Shown here: positions 1-8,720 of the stretch, in pieces | Layout: each line of letters starts with the position of its first letter | Numbering within the stretch: position 1 is the stretch's first letter | Assembly: GCF_030813515.1 (NCBI RefSeq) | Contig: NZ_JAUSUK010000001.1 | Coordinates: forward strand, 248,001 to 312,000 | DNA: 64,000 bases | Source of the DNA: Rhodopseudomonas julia | GTDB taxonomy: Bacteria; Pseudomonadota; Alphaproteobacteria; Rhizobiales; Afifellaceae | Direction of reading: 5' to 3' | Position numbers and translations under genes: made by a program | Notes under the pieces: generated by a model | What the model was told of the DNA's origin: nothing | What the model saw: only the letters and a program-made list of their open reading frames with translations | The model's database searches: none

Positions 1-35
1 CAATCCTGTTCGCAACTCTGGCGCTCGGGGCCTGA
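1..35 (+). CDS. 3' end of an upstream gene (partial)
   Basis: The reading frame starting at base 3 encodes a short hydrophobic tail (ILFATLALGA) ending in TGA at 33-35. It is probably the C-terminus of a membrane protein whose body lies left of the window. Only about ten codons are visible, so the family cannot be named and the frame choice is tentative. The following gene starts 18 bases later on the same strand. Confidence 0.35.
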   Translation, partial: ILFATLALGA

Positions 36-53
36 GATCCCCATCTGGGGCCC

Positions 54-704
54 ATGCTCGACCAATCGCTCATCATCCTCGGTTCCGGCGACGCGCAATG
101 GCCCCGCGTCGTCTACCTCATTGGCGTCCTGCTTCTCGTCGTGGGCGGCCTTACCGCCTATCGCGGACGCCTCGGTACGGCCGCAAAACACGCCTTCATC
201 TGGATCGCCGTCCTCGTCGGGCTGGTCGTGGTCTATGCCTATCGCGAGCCTTTGACGCGCTTTGCCGGACCGGTGATCGACGTCCTGGCACCCGGGCGCA
301 TGACGGTGAGCGTCGACAACAGTGGGCGACAGGTGCTCAATGTCGGCCGCAGCTCCAACGGGCATTTCAAGCTCACCGCGGATGTCGACGGTCATGAGCT
401 CGACTTCCTGGTCGATACAGGCGCTTCGAGCCTCGTTCTGACCTATGAGGACGCCGCACGGGCCGGCATCGACGTGACGGCCCTGCGTTTTGACCGGATG
501 GTGGAGACGGCCAACGGCATCACGCTGCAGGCGCGCGCCGAAATCCATACGCTCAAGATCGGCCCACTCACCCTCAACAACGTGCCGGCCGGCGTGGCGC
601 AGGAGGGCCAGCTCTTCTCCAACCTTCTCGGCATGAACGTTCTCAACCGCTTCGCCTCCTGGCGGGTGGAGAACGGCGAACTCATCATCACGCCGCAGAG
701 CTGA
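54..704 (+). CDS. TIGR02281-type retropepsin-like aspartic protease, membrane-anchored
   Basis: A 216-residue protein with two predicted membrane segments (about residues 18-36 and 48-63) followed by a single retropepsin-like domain. The catalytic motif DTGASS is at 121-126, and the family's C-terminal LLGMNVLNRF stretch is near 193-202. Such clan AA single-domain proteases act as dimers and are common in alphaproteobacteria; their substrates are mostly unknown. The soluble domain probably faces the periplasm. The start is the first ATG after the preceding stop, with a GGGG stretch just upstream. The gene is convergent with dusA, leaving only 24 bases between the stops. Confidence 0.85.
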   Translation: MLDQSLIILGSGDAQWPRVVYLIGVLLLVVGGLTAYRGRLGTAAKHAFIWIAVLVGLVVVYAYREPLTRFAGPVIDVLAPGRMTVSVDNSGRQVLNVGRSSNGHFKLTADVDGHELDFLVDTGASSLVLTYEDAARAGIDVTALRFDRMVETANGITLQARAEIHTLKIGPLTLNNVPAGVAQEGQLFSNLLGMNVLNRFASWRVENGELIITPQS

Positions 705-728
705 TCGGGCTCCGCCCGGGCTCGTCGC

Positions 729-1727
729 TCAGGCGGCGAGGCTTTCAAGCCCGCCGGCTTCGGCAAGGCCTGCGAGCGCCTTTTCGATGACCTCCGGCCC
801 GGCGCCCGCCTTCACCCCTTCGACCGTCAGAATGCGCCGCCAGATGCGCGCGCCCGGCCGGCCGTGAAAGAGGCCGATCATCGGCTTAGTCACCGCCGCC
901 ATGCGCCCGCCAGCGGCGCAATGCGCCTCGGCATAGGCGCACATCCTCCGCGCCGCGTCGATGAGATCGGTTGTGGGCGCCTCTTCGACGTAGATTTCGC
1001 GATCGACACCGGCGAGAAGGCCCGGATCCTGATAGGCGGCGCGACCAAGCATGACACCATCGACCTTCTCAAGATGTGCCTTTGCTGCCGCAAGATCCGT
1101 GATGCCGCCATTGATGCCGATGAAACGATCCGGCCAGCGCATTTTCAATCGATAGACGCGGTCGTAGTCGAGCGGGGGCACGTCGCGATTTTCCTTTGGC
1201 GACAGACCCTGAAGCCAGGCCTTGCGCGCATGCACCCAGAGCGCGTCGGCTCCCGCAGCAAAGGCCTGATCGGCGAGTGCATCGAGCGCCGTCTCGATAT
1301 CCTGATCGTCGACGCCCAAGCGGCATTTCACCGTGACCGGCAGATCGACGGCCGCCTTCATGGCGGCAACACCACGCCCGACAACTTCCGGCTCACGCAT
1401 CAGACAGGCGCCGAACGTGCCCGATTGCACCCGGTCGGACGGGCAGCCGACATTGAGATTGATTTCGTCATAGCCGAAATCGGCGCCGATGCGGGCCGCC
1501 GCGGCAAGCTTCGCCGCATCGCTGCCGCCGAGCTGCAGGGCGACGGGATGCTCCTCAGCATCAAAACCGAGCAGCCGGTCGCGATCGCCATGAATGAGGG
1601 CATCGGCTGTCAGCATCTCCGTATAGAGAAGCGCCCGCCGCGTCAGCCCGCGATGGAAATAGCGGCAGTGCCGATCGGTCCAGTCGATCATCGGCGCAAC
1701 TGCGAATTTATGTTTATATTCAGTCAC
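729..1727 (-). CDS. dusA: tRNA-dihydrouridine(20/20a) synthase DusA
   Basis: FMN-dependent enzyme that reduces uridine in the tRNA D-loop (positions 20/20a) to dihydrouridine. At 332 residues it has the usual DusA length. Near the N-terminus is the family signature VAPMIDWTDRHCR. The catalytic cysteine is C95 in NVGCPSDRVQSG, and the DusA-specific stretch HARKAWLQGLSPKENRD lies mid-protein. The chosen start is a GTG with GGA about six bases upstream; no upstream ATG fits. It appears monocistronic. Confidence 0.93.
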   Translation of the reverse strand: MTEYKHKFAVAPMIDWTDRHCRYFHRGLTRRALLYTEMLTADALIHGDRDRLLGFDAEEHPVALQLGGSDAAKLAAAARIGADFGYDEINLNVGCPSDRVQSGTFGACLMREPEVVGRGVAAMKAAVDLPVTVKCRLGVDDQDIETALDALADQAFAAGADALWVHARKAWLQGLSPKENRDVPPLDYDRVYRLKMRWPDRFIGINGGITDLAAAKAHLEKVDGVMLGRAAYQDPGLLAGVDREIYVEEAPTTDLIDAARRMCAYAEAHCAAGGRMAAVTKPMIGLFHGRPGARIWRRILTVEGVKAGAGPEVIEKALAGLAEAGGLESLAA

Positions 1728-2024
1728 TTATATTCCGACACAAAGTCCCGCCGCAATTGAACGGACAGGCGCTAAAAGCCGCCGTCCACCGATTTGCGAC
1801 ACCTCCATCTCGCCTGGGTGATCGCGCATCCTCGGAGCACAATGAAACGATTTCTTGGCTCTCTTCAATGCCAAGCCCTGATTCAGCAAGGGAGGTGGCA
1901 GCCGATCTCACCGCTTCGCGGCAAAGATCCTTCGCAACTTAGCGATTGAATGGTCGTAGTCGCGGCAGCTGAATGGGCATCCCCCAGCAAAGCGGAGACA
2001 CCCAGGGATGGATGCGAGCGGATC
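1728..2024. other. Intergenic gap, nothing recognised
   Basis: About 300 bases between the dusA start and the aldehyde dehydrogenase stop, both on the minus strand. It should hold the dusA promoter; the stretch just upstream of dusA is AT-richer than its surroundings. Short open frames here have no recognisable content. No tRNA or clear terminator was seen. Confidence 0.4.
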
Positions 2025-3488
2025 TCAGAGATCGATGAGAACCGATTTCGTGCGCCGGTTGGCGAGGAATGCCTCGCGCCCCAGATCCTTGCCCAGGCCG
2101 GAGGCCTTCCATCCGCCCGTCGGCAGGATGTGGTCGCGGGAGCGGCCGTAGCGGTTGACCCAAACAGTGCCGGCCTCCAGACGCCGGATCATGCGCAGGG
2201 CCCGCGACAGATCGCGGGTGAAAAGCCCGGAACTCAAACCGTAGGTCGGATGGCGCGCCTTCGTCGCCGCCTCGTCTTCGCTGCTAAAAGACTGCAACGA
2301 CAAGACCGGCCCGAACACCTCCTCGCGCATGACGGGGGACTCCTCCGGCGCATCCGTGACCAGGGTCGGCTGATAGAAGCTGCCTTTCCGGTCGAAGCGC
2401 GCACCGCCACACACGACCTGCGCGCCAGCTTCACGGGAGGTGTCCAGGATCGCGCTGATCCTCGAGAGCTGACCTTCGGAGATGATCGGCGGAAAGGTCG
2501 TGCTGTCATCCCATGTCGGCCCGGGGCGAACGGCGCGCATCAGCGTCACGATGCGGTCGCAGAGTTCCTGAGCCACCGATGCCTCAGCCAAAACACGCGA
2601 GCCGGCCACACAGCCCTGCCCCGCATTGCTCAGGATTGTGCGGGTGATGCATTTGGCTGCAAGTTCAATGTCAGCATCAGCGAAGACGACCTGGGGCGAT
2701 TTCCCGCCCAGTTCCAGCGTCACCGGCTTGATGCCGTTGCGGGCCGCATTTTCCATCACGGCCACGCCTGCACGCGTCGATCCCGTGAACGAGACCTTGC
2801 CGATGTCGGGATGCGCCACGAGCGCCTCGCCGGTGGTGACACCATCGCCGATCACCACATTGAAGAGCCCCGCCGGAAGCCCGGCCCGAACCGCAAGCTC
2901 TGCCAGATAAAGCGTCGAAAACGGCGTCATTTCAGACGGTTTGAGCACGACGGCATTGCCCGCCGCGAGTGCCGGCCCCAGCTTCCATCCCGCAAGCGCG
3001 ATCGGCACATTCCAGGCTGTGATAGCGCCGACGACGCCATAAGGTTCGGACGCGATAAAGCCCATCTGAGCCTCCGATGTCGGCACCAGCGCATCGCATT
3101 CTTTGTCGGCGAACTCGGCAAAGAAGCGGATCTGTTCGGCAGCAACCATCACGTCGCCTGTTGTCGCCTCGCCAATCGGTCGCGAAGACGAGATCGATTC
3201 CAGCCGGGCCAGCGTCGTCGCCTCGGCCTCGATCAGGTCCGCCAAGGCATGCAGAACACGGACCCGGTCACGCGGCGCGCAGCCTGCCCATCCCGAGCGT
3301 TCCAGCGCCGTCTTCGCCGAGGCAACGGCCCGGTCCACGATTCGCGCGTCGGCGAGCGGGACGGAGGCCAGCTTGCGCCCATCAGACGGGGCAAACACCT
3401 CGATCACATCCGGACCCTGAAGATAGGCGCCGTCGATGAAGTGGCCCCGGGGCAGGTCAAGGCTGTCAGGGTCGAAGCTGAGGGACAT
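2025..3488 (-). CDS. NAD(P)-dependent aldehyde dehydrogenase
   Basis: A 487-residue member of the ALDH superfamily, oxidising an aldehyde to a carboxylate. The catalytic set is complete: N160 (in AWN), K183 (in KPSE), E259 (in LELGGKSP) and the nucleophile C293 (in GQGC). The Rossmann motif FTGSTRAG is at 234-241. An AGGA stands upstream of the ATG. It is on the same strand as, and downstream of, the GNAT and FAD amine-oxidase genes. The pairing resembles PuuB/PuuC, where the oxidase makes an aldehyde that the ALDH oxidises. The actual aldehyde is not known, and no PuuA or PuuD homologue is in the window. Confidence 0.9.
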   Translation of the reverse strand: MSLSFDPDSLDLPRGHFIDGAYLQGPDVIEVFAPSDGRKLASVPLADARIVDRAVASAKTALERSGWAGCAPRDRVRVLHALADLIEAEATTLARLESISSSRPIGEATTGDVMVAAEQIRFFAEFADKECDALVPTSEAQMGFIASEPYGVVGAITAWNVPIALAGWKLGPALAAGNAVVLKPSEMTPFSTLYLAELAVRAGLPAGLFNVVIGDGVTTGEALVAHPDIGKVSFTGSTRAGVAVMENAARNGIKPVTLELGGKSPQVVFADADIELAAKCITRTILSNAGQGCVAGSRVLAEASVAQELCDRIVTLMRAVRPGPTWDDSTTFPPIISEGQLSRISAILDTSREAGAQVVCGGARFDRKGSFYQPTLVTDAPEESPVMREEVFGPVLSLQSFSSEDEAATKARHPTYGLSSGLFTRDLSRALRMIRRLEAGTVWVNRYGRSRDHILPTGGWKASGLGKDLGREAFLANRRTKSVLIDL

Positions 3489-3629
3489 TGGGCATTCCTG
3501 TTTAGCTGAGAAAAGGTCGGCGATGCTGGTCGGGCGCTGCGGCAGAGGCGACGCCGAGATCCGTCGCGGCCCGGGAAGCGCCCGGCCTCGTCTCTGGCGC
3601 GGACGATGCGCTCGGGCCCTATCGAGCGC

Positions 3630-4481
3630 TCAGCAGAGCGCCTGACTTGCGAGGGCGTAGACCTTTGCCGGTCCGGTGCGTCGGAGCGGAGCGGCTCCCG
3701 GTCGTGTCATGGCGAGACCTGTCGAGATCCGCTTGAGGCCGGCTTCTGTCGCAATCGCGGCCAGGCCATCTCCCGCGGCGGTCAGATCGAAGCGCAGGAA
3801 CCCCCCGGCTGAGCGGGCGATACCGTCCCGAAGAAGGCCCTGAGCTATCGCATCGTCACGTGCCACCAGCGGGCCGATCAGCATGCCGCGACCGAACTTG
3901 CGGAGCACCACGAACCCCTCAAGCACACTCCCGTGGCGCCGCACCCACACGTCACCCTCACGCAGCAATAGCGCCAGCAGGGAGCGACGGTTCATTCCGA
4001 TCGCTTCCAGATCCAATGCCGCCAGCGCGTCGAGATCGTCTGGCACCGCCTTTTCGGCACTGCCGGGGGCATCCATCTTCACTGCGGTGCCGTTATACTG
4101 GGTGATCATGCCGGTCACGGCAAAGCCTAGCTTTTCATAGAGAGGACGGCCTGCGTCGGTCGCGATCAGACGACATTCTCTGTCCCCCGCCGCATCGAGC
4201 GCCGCCTGCATCAACCGCCGACCGAGCCCGATCCCGCGCATCGAAGGATCGACGATGATCATGTTGCAGGTGCCGGCCGCATCCCCGTAGGGAACGAAGT
4301 TGGCGGTCCCGACCAATTGCCCGTCGAGCACGGCGCCCCGACCCTTGCCGAGTTCCAGGAGATGCGCCCAGTCTTCGGGTCGATGGGGCCAGTTTTCCTG
4401 CACTGAGAGGCGGTGCGCGTGGGGGATGTGTTCGGGCATCAGGTCGATCAGTTCGACACTTGCCTGAGCCGTGGCACTCAT
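3630..4481 (-). CDS. GNAT acetyltransferase with Acetyltransf_18-like C-terminal half
   Basis: A 283-residue two-part protein. The N-terminal GNAT fold has the acetyl-CoA pyrophosphate loop (RGIGLGRR, about 82-89) and the usual YEKLGF end of the fold near 115-120. The C-terminal half resembles the second domain of YitH/Acetyltransf_18-type proteins. The start is the ATG at 4481, preceded by AAGGAGAA at good spacing; a longer open frame extending to 4763 has no coding-like content. It lies between the ALDH and the FAD oxidase and may acetylate the amine substrate or an intermediate; this is inference from position. Confidence 0.85.
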   Translation of the reverse strand: MSATAQASVELIDLMPEHIPHAHRLSVQENWPHRPEDWAHLLELGKGRGAVLDGQLVGTANFVPYGDAAGTCNMIIVDPSMRGIGLGRRLMQAALDAAGDRECRLIATDAGRPLYEKLGFAVTGMITQYNGTAVKMDAPGSAEKAVPDDLDALAALDLEAIGMNRRSLLALLLREGDVWVRRHGSVLEGFVVLRKFGRGMLIGPLVARDDAIAQGLLRDGIARSAGGFLRFDLTAAGDGLAAIATEAGLKRISTGLAMTRPGAAPLRRTGPAKVYALASQALC

Positions 4482-4805
4482 TGGGTTCTCCTTGTTGCGG
4501 ACCACGCCCTGCCGGAGACAAAAGCGGCGCGGTCGTCGGCCCCTCGCAGCATCAAAAGCGTGGCCTGGTCGCCTTCCGGTGACCTCCAAAACCACGCAGG
4601 TGAGCAGCCCAACCGTGATCGGTGCCGTTGCGACGTTGCGGGCGAATGACCGCCGCCGCGGCTTCGGTTGTTGTCTTCGTCCGCGATTGCCTGAGACCAT
4701 GTCACTTCGCAAAGACTGCCGGCGGCCTCCGGAGCGGAGGTGACGACGACAGTCTTTCCGCAATTGCTCACATCGATAAAGCGAAGGAGGAACGTCGTTT
4801 CCTTC
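4482..4805. other. Intercistronic region with nested inverted repeat
   Basis: A 324-base stretch between the FAD oxidase stop and the GNAT start with no convincing gene. It contains nested inverted repeats: outer arms AAAGACTG (4711-4718) and CAGTCTTT (4750-4757) enclose CCTCCG-GAG-CGGAGG (4726-4740). No T-run follows on either side, so it is not a standard terminator. It could be a structured leader for the GNAT-ALDH part, an RNA-processing element, or a decayed gene. Confidence 0.4.
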
Positions 4806-6110
4806 TCAGCGCGTGGCCCGTGCCATCGAGAGCCGATCACGCAGACGATAGCCTTCGATGAGCGCGGGAAGGAAATAAGGCTTGCCGTTGTAGAACGGGA
4901 TTGCCGCCGGGGGACGAAACTCGAAAGCGGTCCGGCCCTGATCGTCTCCCAGCAGCTTGTGCGCGGCGCGGGTTCCGAGCCAGGGCGCCCAAACGACACC
5001 AGAGCCACAGAAGCCGGTGGCATAGGTCACGCCTTCGCGCTCGAAAATACGCGGAACCATGTCTCTGTGCATGGCGACATGGCCGTACCAGCTGTGACTG
5101 AGCCCCGTGGTTTCCAGCTCCGGGAAGATCCGCACCAACCCCTGGCGGATCTTCTCCGTGGGCCCGGCTTCGTCGGTGCCACTGGAGGCATCGCGCCCGC
5201 CCAGAAGAATGCGCGTGCCGTCCGGCGTCGGACGGAAATAATGCCCGAGGATCAGCCCTTCGCTGTACATCATGCGGTTCGGCATCAACCGATCCATCAC
5301 CTCGGCGGGTAAGGGGTCGGTCACGACAATCCGGCTTCGAACCGGGATCAGCCGACGCCTCAGCCAAGGATCGGAGCCGTCAGTGTAGCCATTGGTGCAG
5401 ACCAGAACCTGTCTGGCCGAGACCATGCCTGCCGCGGTTTCGACGGAGAATTCCGCGCCTTCGCGACGAACACCCTTCACCTCAGTCCCGGAATGCACGC
5501 TCACACCGGCTTCCAGCGCGAGGCGCAGAAGCTCTGCGGCGAGTTTGGCCGGATGAAGCCCACCGATGTCCATGCGCACATGGCCACCGCGATAGAAGTC
5601 ACTGCCGATATAGCGGGACTGCTCGGCCCGCGGCACGGCGAAGGTTTCTATTCCAAGCCGCTTATGCAGCGTCTCCGCAGTGCGCGCACCGGCTTCATAT
5701 TGCTCCGCGCCGATGGCGCCGCCAAACTTGCCCACCAGCTGAAAATCGCAGTCGAGCTTTTCGCTGCGAATGAAGTCGTACAGGAATTCCCGAGCTGTCT
5801 TGCCTTCGGCCTCGATGGCCAGCGCGCGCTCTTCGCCAAAGCGGCGGGAAAGCTCATCGAAGCTCGGCCGAATGTTGCCGCTCGTAATGCCACCATTGCG
5901 CGACGATGCGCCTTCCCCAGGCATCATCTTGTCCACGACGACGACCGACCTTCCCGCACGGGCTAGGACCACCGCTGCGGCCAGCCCCGCAAAGCCGGCT
6001 CCGACGATCAGCACATCGGTCTTCTGCGGCAGGGGATGAACAGGGAGCGGGCGGACGGGGGCGGCGATCCACCAATAAGGACTGTTTTGGATTTGAGCAG
6101 TTTTCGACAT
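4806..6110 (-). CDS. FAD-dependent amine oxidoreductase (DAO family, PuuB-like)
   Basis: A 434-residue flavoprotein of the D-amino-acid oxidase family, closest in style to gamma-glutamylputrescine oxidase and related secondary-amine oxidases. The N-terminus has the family's SPYWW motif, followed by the dinucleotide-binding GAGFAG at 37-42 and the SRNGGITSGNIRP flavin region. The ATG at 6110 is preferred over an upstream extension because SPYWW falls at its normal distance from the N-terminus. Predicted to oxidise a C-N bond to an imine/aldehyde with release of ammonia or an amine and H2O2 (or electron transfer). It lies just downstream of an XRE-cupin regulator on the same strand, with the ALDH further along. 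Confidence 0.85.
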   Translation of the reverse strand: MSKTAQIQNSPYWWIAAPVRPLPVHPLPQKTDVLIVGAGFAGLAAAVVLARAGRSVVVVDKMMPGEGASSRNGGITSGNIRPSFDELSRRFGEERALAIEAEGKTAREFLYDFIRSEKLDCDFQLVGKFGGAIGAEQYEAGARTAETLHKRLGIETFAVPRAEQSRYIGSDFYRGGHVRMDIGGLHPAKLAAELLRLALEAGVSVHSGTEVKGVRREGAEFSVETAAGMVSARQVLVCTNGYTDGSDPWLRRRLIPVRSRIVVTDPLPAEVMDRLMPNRMMYSEGLILGHYFRPTPDGTRILLGGRDASSGTDEAGPTEKIRQGLVRIFPELETTGLSHSWYGHVAMHRDMVPRIFEREGVTYATGFCGSGVVWAPWLGTRAAHKLLGDDQGRTAFEFRPPAAIPFYNGKPYFLPALIEGYRLRDRLSMARATR

Positions 6111-6133
6111 TGGCCTATCTCTGAAGGATGGTT

Positions 6134-6739
6134 TTATAGATGGCGATCGAACTGAACAGCGCCGATGATCCACAGCACTGATGCCGTCTCGGAACTCACA
6201 TTGCTCAGGCTATGGGGAAGCATACCGTCGAAGGCGAAGCTATCTCCCGGCAACAGCGCAACATTTTTGCCGTCAACACTCAGAAGAACTTCACCGCTAA
6301 TGACGAGACCGCCCTTTTCTGCAGGATAACTGAGCGCCCACCCGCCCGATTCCGCACCGGGATCGATGTGAATGATCATCAGTTGCAGGTGCGGCTTGTC
6401 TGTCGGCGTCAGCAATTCCTTCTGCAAATCTCCGAGATCGATGATCGGGCGGTTGTCTGCGCGCCGGACAAAATCGGGATCTCCCGCATGCTCCGTCTCG
6501 GATGCAGGCTTTGTAAAAAGCTCCTGAAATGAGACATTCAGCGCCCTCCGCAAAGAGGTGAGCAGACGCACCGACGGATTGGCGAGCCCGCGCTCGACCT
6601 GGCTGATCATGCCCACGGAAACACCCGACGCTTCGGCAAGCGCCTTCAGAGACATTCCCTTCTGCTTGCGCAACAGGCGCAGAGTAGCCCCGACGGAATC
6701 TTCGCCGGCTTCAGCGTGAACCGTGGACTTCCGATCCAT
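6134..6739 (-). CDS. XRE-family regulator with C-terminal cupin domain (PuuR type)
   Basis: A 201-residue transcriptional regulator: helix-turn-helix of the XRE class at about 18-72 (SLKALAEASGVSVGMISQVERG), then a cupin sensor domain at about 120-195. Regulators of this build (PuuR and relatives) often control amine or amino-acid catabolism and bind palindromic operators. The ATG at 6739 has a GGAAGGGGG ribosome site; the longer frame to 6829 lacks one. The gene is divergent from the ABC importer across an AT-rich 293-base gap that holds perfect inverted repeats. It probably controls both directions. Confidence 0.88.
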   Translation of the reverse strand: MDRKSTVHAEAGEDSVGATLRLLRKQKGMSLKALAEASGVSVGMISQVERGLANPSVRLLTSLRRALNVSFQELFTKPASETEHAGDPDFVRRADNRPIIDLGDLQKELLTPTDKPHLQLMIIHIDPGAESGGWALSYPAEKGGLVISGEVLLSVDGKNVALLPGDSFAFDGMLPHSLSNVSSETASVLWIIGAVQFDRHL

Positions 6740-6833
6740 AGACGACCCCCTTCCGGTAAACGTGTGCCAGCAGAAGGCCCGGTTCAGCAATGCCTGACGG
6801 CGTCCTCGTACGCCGCACAATGCACGCAAAATT

Positions 6834-6845
6834 TTGAAATTTCAA
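6834..6845. promoter_or_regulatory. Candidate operator palindrome TTGAAATTTCAA
   Basis: A perfect 12-base palindrome in the divergent gap, 95 bases upstream of the XRE-cupin gene. The AT-rich context fits a promoter. The binding protein is presumed to be the adjacent regulator. Confidence 0.4.
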
Positions 6846-6924
6846 CTGGAAACGCCTCATTTTCATCGACGCCTGAAAATTAGACAATTCTATATTTCAT
6901 CATATTTTTCAGATGCTTATATGA

Positions 6925-6941
6925 TTTGCCCTGAGGGCAAA
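6925..6941. promoter_or_regulatory. Candidate operator TTTGCCC-TGA-GGGCAAA
   Basis: A perfect 7-3-7 inverted repeat about 90 bases upstream of the ABC transporter ATPase start, embedded in AT-rich DNA. The position suits an operator for the transporter promoter. A partly matching pair CTGAAAAT (6873-6880) / ATTTTTCAG (6904-6912) lies just to its left. Confidence 0.45.
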
Positions 6942-7032
6942 AGACCCTATCGAACGGAGCGAAACATCAAAATTCTTGCGGCTAATTTCAATATATGCTC
7001 ACCTACGTCAAGCATGGCAGGAGGAGCGTTTC

Positions 7033-8676
7033 GTGACGATCGAGCCCAACCCGCGCCCGCTCGGCCAGGACGCCGCGCTTTCGGTCAGAAACCTGACATT
7101 GAACCTTCCCAAAGGGATGGAGCGCTCCTACGCGGTCTCGCAGATCTCGTTTGATCTCATACCGGGCAAGATTCTCTGCATCATCGGGGAATCGGGCTCG
7201 GGAAAGTCGATCACCGCGAACGCCATCATGGGGCTCCTCCCTTTCAGCATTCGCGTCGGTGAAGGCAGCATTTACGTGGGCACCACGGAGATTCAGTCCA
7301 TGAATCCTGCGGCGCTTCGCGACATGCGCGGGCGGAAGGTGTCGATGATCTTCCAAGACCCGCTCTCCGCGCTCAATCCTCTGATGACCGTCGGCGAACA
7401 GATTGTCGAGGTCATGTCCGCCCATGCGGTCGGCACCAAGAGCGAACGCAAGTCGCGTGCCATCGAGCTATTGAAAGAGGTCGGGCTGCCTGACCCTGCG
7501 ACGATGTTCCGGCAATACCCGTTCCGACTGTCCGGCGGGCAGCGGCAACGCGTCATGATCGCAATGGCGCTGGCGCTCGAGCCTGGCATCCTGATCGCCG
7601 ACGAACCGACGACCGCCCTGGATGTGACCACTCAGGCGCAAATCCTGGCGCTGATCAAAGACATCCAGCACCGCAAGAATATGAGCGTGGTGTTCATCAC
7701 CCACGATTTCGGCGTCGTGGCAGAGATTGCCGACAATGTCGTGGTGATGGAAAAGGGCAAGATCGTCGAGCAGGGCGATGCGGATACGGTCCTCAAAACC
7801 CCGTCCCATCCCTACACCAAGCGCCTGATCGCAGCGGTCCCACACATCATCGGGCAGGACCGCACGCCCCATGTCGCTCGCAGCGACACACCCATTCTGA
7901 AGGTGCGCAACCTCGTCAAGACCTATCGCAGCGGCAGTCGAATGTTCGGCACCGAGCGCGTCGTCAAGGCGGTTCAGGGCGCCAGCTTCGACCTGCTGCC
8001 GGGGCGCACGCTTGGCGTCGTAGGCGAAAGCGGTTCGGGCAAATCCTCGATGGGTCGCCTTCTGGTCAAGCTGATCGAATGCGACGGCGGTGAGATTTTT
8101 TTCGAAGGCACCGATATCGCCCCGATGTCGGAGGCCGAGTTTCGCCCGCTCCGCCCGCGGATCCAGATGATCTTTCAGGATCCATTCGCCTCGCTCAATC
8201 CACGCTCAACCATCGGCCAGATCCTGACCGTCGGTCCCTGCGCTCATGGCATGTCCTTTTCACAAGCGAAGGCCGAGGCGCTTGCCTTGCTCTCCGAGGT
8301 CGGCCTCGACCCCGGAGCCTTCGATCGCTACCCGCACGAGTTCTCCGGAGGTCAGCGCCAACGTGTCGGCATCGCCCGGGCGCTGATGTTCAAACCACGT
8401 CTCCTCGTCGCAGATGAATCGGTCTCGGCACTGGATGTGTCGATCCAGGCACAGATCCTCGAATTGCTTGACCGGATCCAGCGGGAGACAGGCGTCTCGA
8501 TGGTGTTCATCACCCACGACCTGCGTGTCGCCTCGCAGATCAGTGACGAAATTGCCGTGATGCAGAAGGGCCGCATCGTCGAGATGGGACCGCCCTCGCA
8601 GATCTTTCTCAATCCCCAGAGCGACTACACACGAGAGCTGGTGGCAGCAATCCCGGGGGAAAAGGCGGCCGCCTGA
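7033..8676 (+). CDS. Oligopeptide-type ABC transporter, fused double ATPase (DppD-DppF)
   Basis: A 547-residue protein with two complete ABC ATPase domains in tandem. Each has a Walker A (GESGSGKS), a signature (LSGGQRQRV in the first half, FSGGQRQRV in the second), a Walker B ending in DE, and a switch histidine (THD). Each half ends with the oligopeptide-ATPase C-terminal extension. It energises import through the two permeases encoded downstream. The start chosen is the GTG at 7033 with AGGAGGAG seven bases upstream; an in-frame TTG at 6976 lacks such a site. First gene of a four-gene importer operon facing away from the regulator. Confidence 0.92.
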   Translation: MTIEPNPRPLGQDAALSVRNLTLNLPKGMERSYAVSQISFDLIPGKILCIIGESGSGKSITANAIMGLLPFSIRVGEGSIYVGTTEIQSMNPAALRDMRGRKVSMIFQDPLSALNPLMTVGEQIVEVMSAHAVGTKSERKSRAIELLKEVGLPDPATMFRQYPFRLSGGQRQRVMIAMALALEPGILIADEPTTALDVTTQAQILALIKDIQHRKNMSVVFITHDFGVVAEIADNVVVMEKGKIVEQGDADTVLKTPSHPYTKRLIAAVPHIIGQDRTPHVARSDTPILKVRNLVKTYRSGSRMFGTERVVKAVQGASFDLLPGRTLGVVGESGSGKSSMGRLLVKLIECDGGEIFFEGTDIAPMSEAEFRPLRPRIQMIFQDPFASLNPRSTIGQILTVGPCAHGMSFSQAKAEALALLSEVGLDPGAFDRYPHEFSGGQRQRVGIARALMFKPRLLVADESVSALDVSIQAQILELLDRIQRETGVSMVFITHDLRVASQISDEIAVMQKGRIVEMGPPSQIFLNPQSDYTRELVAAIPGEKAAA

Positions 8677-8720
8677 AGCCGCCAACCCACCAAACCGTTC
8701 ATTTCGAGAGGGAAGAGTCG

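Noticed and set aside
1757-1942. 61-codon frame in the dusA-ALDH gap
   Set aside because: No ribosome site, no recognisable content, and it overlaps the expected promoter region.
1950-3509. 519-codon plus-strand frame opposite the aldehyde dehydrogenase
   Set aside because: It lies antisense to a clear ALDH with all catalytic residues; its translation is arginine-rich and family-less, a common shadow in high-GC DNA.
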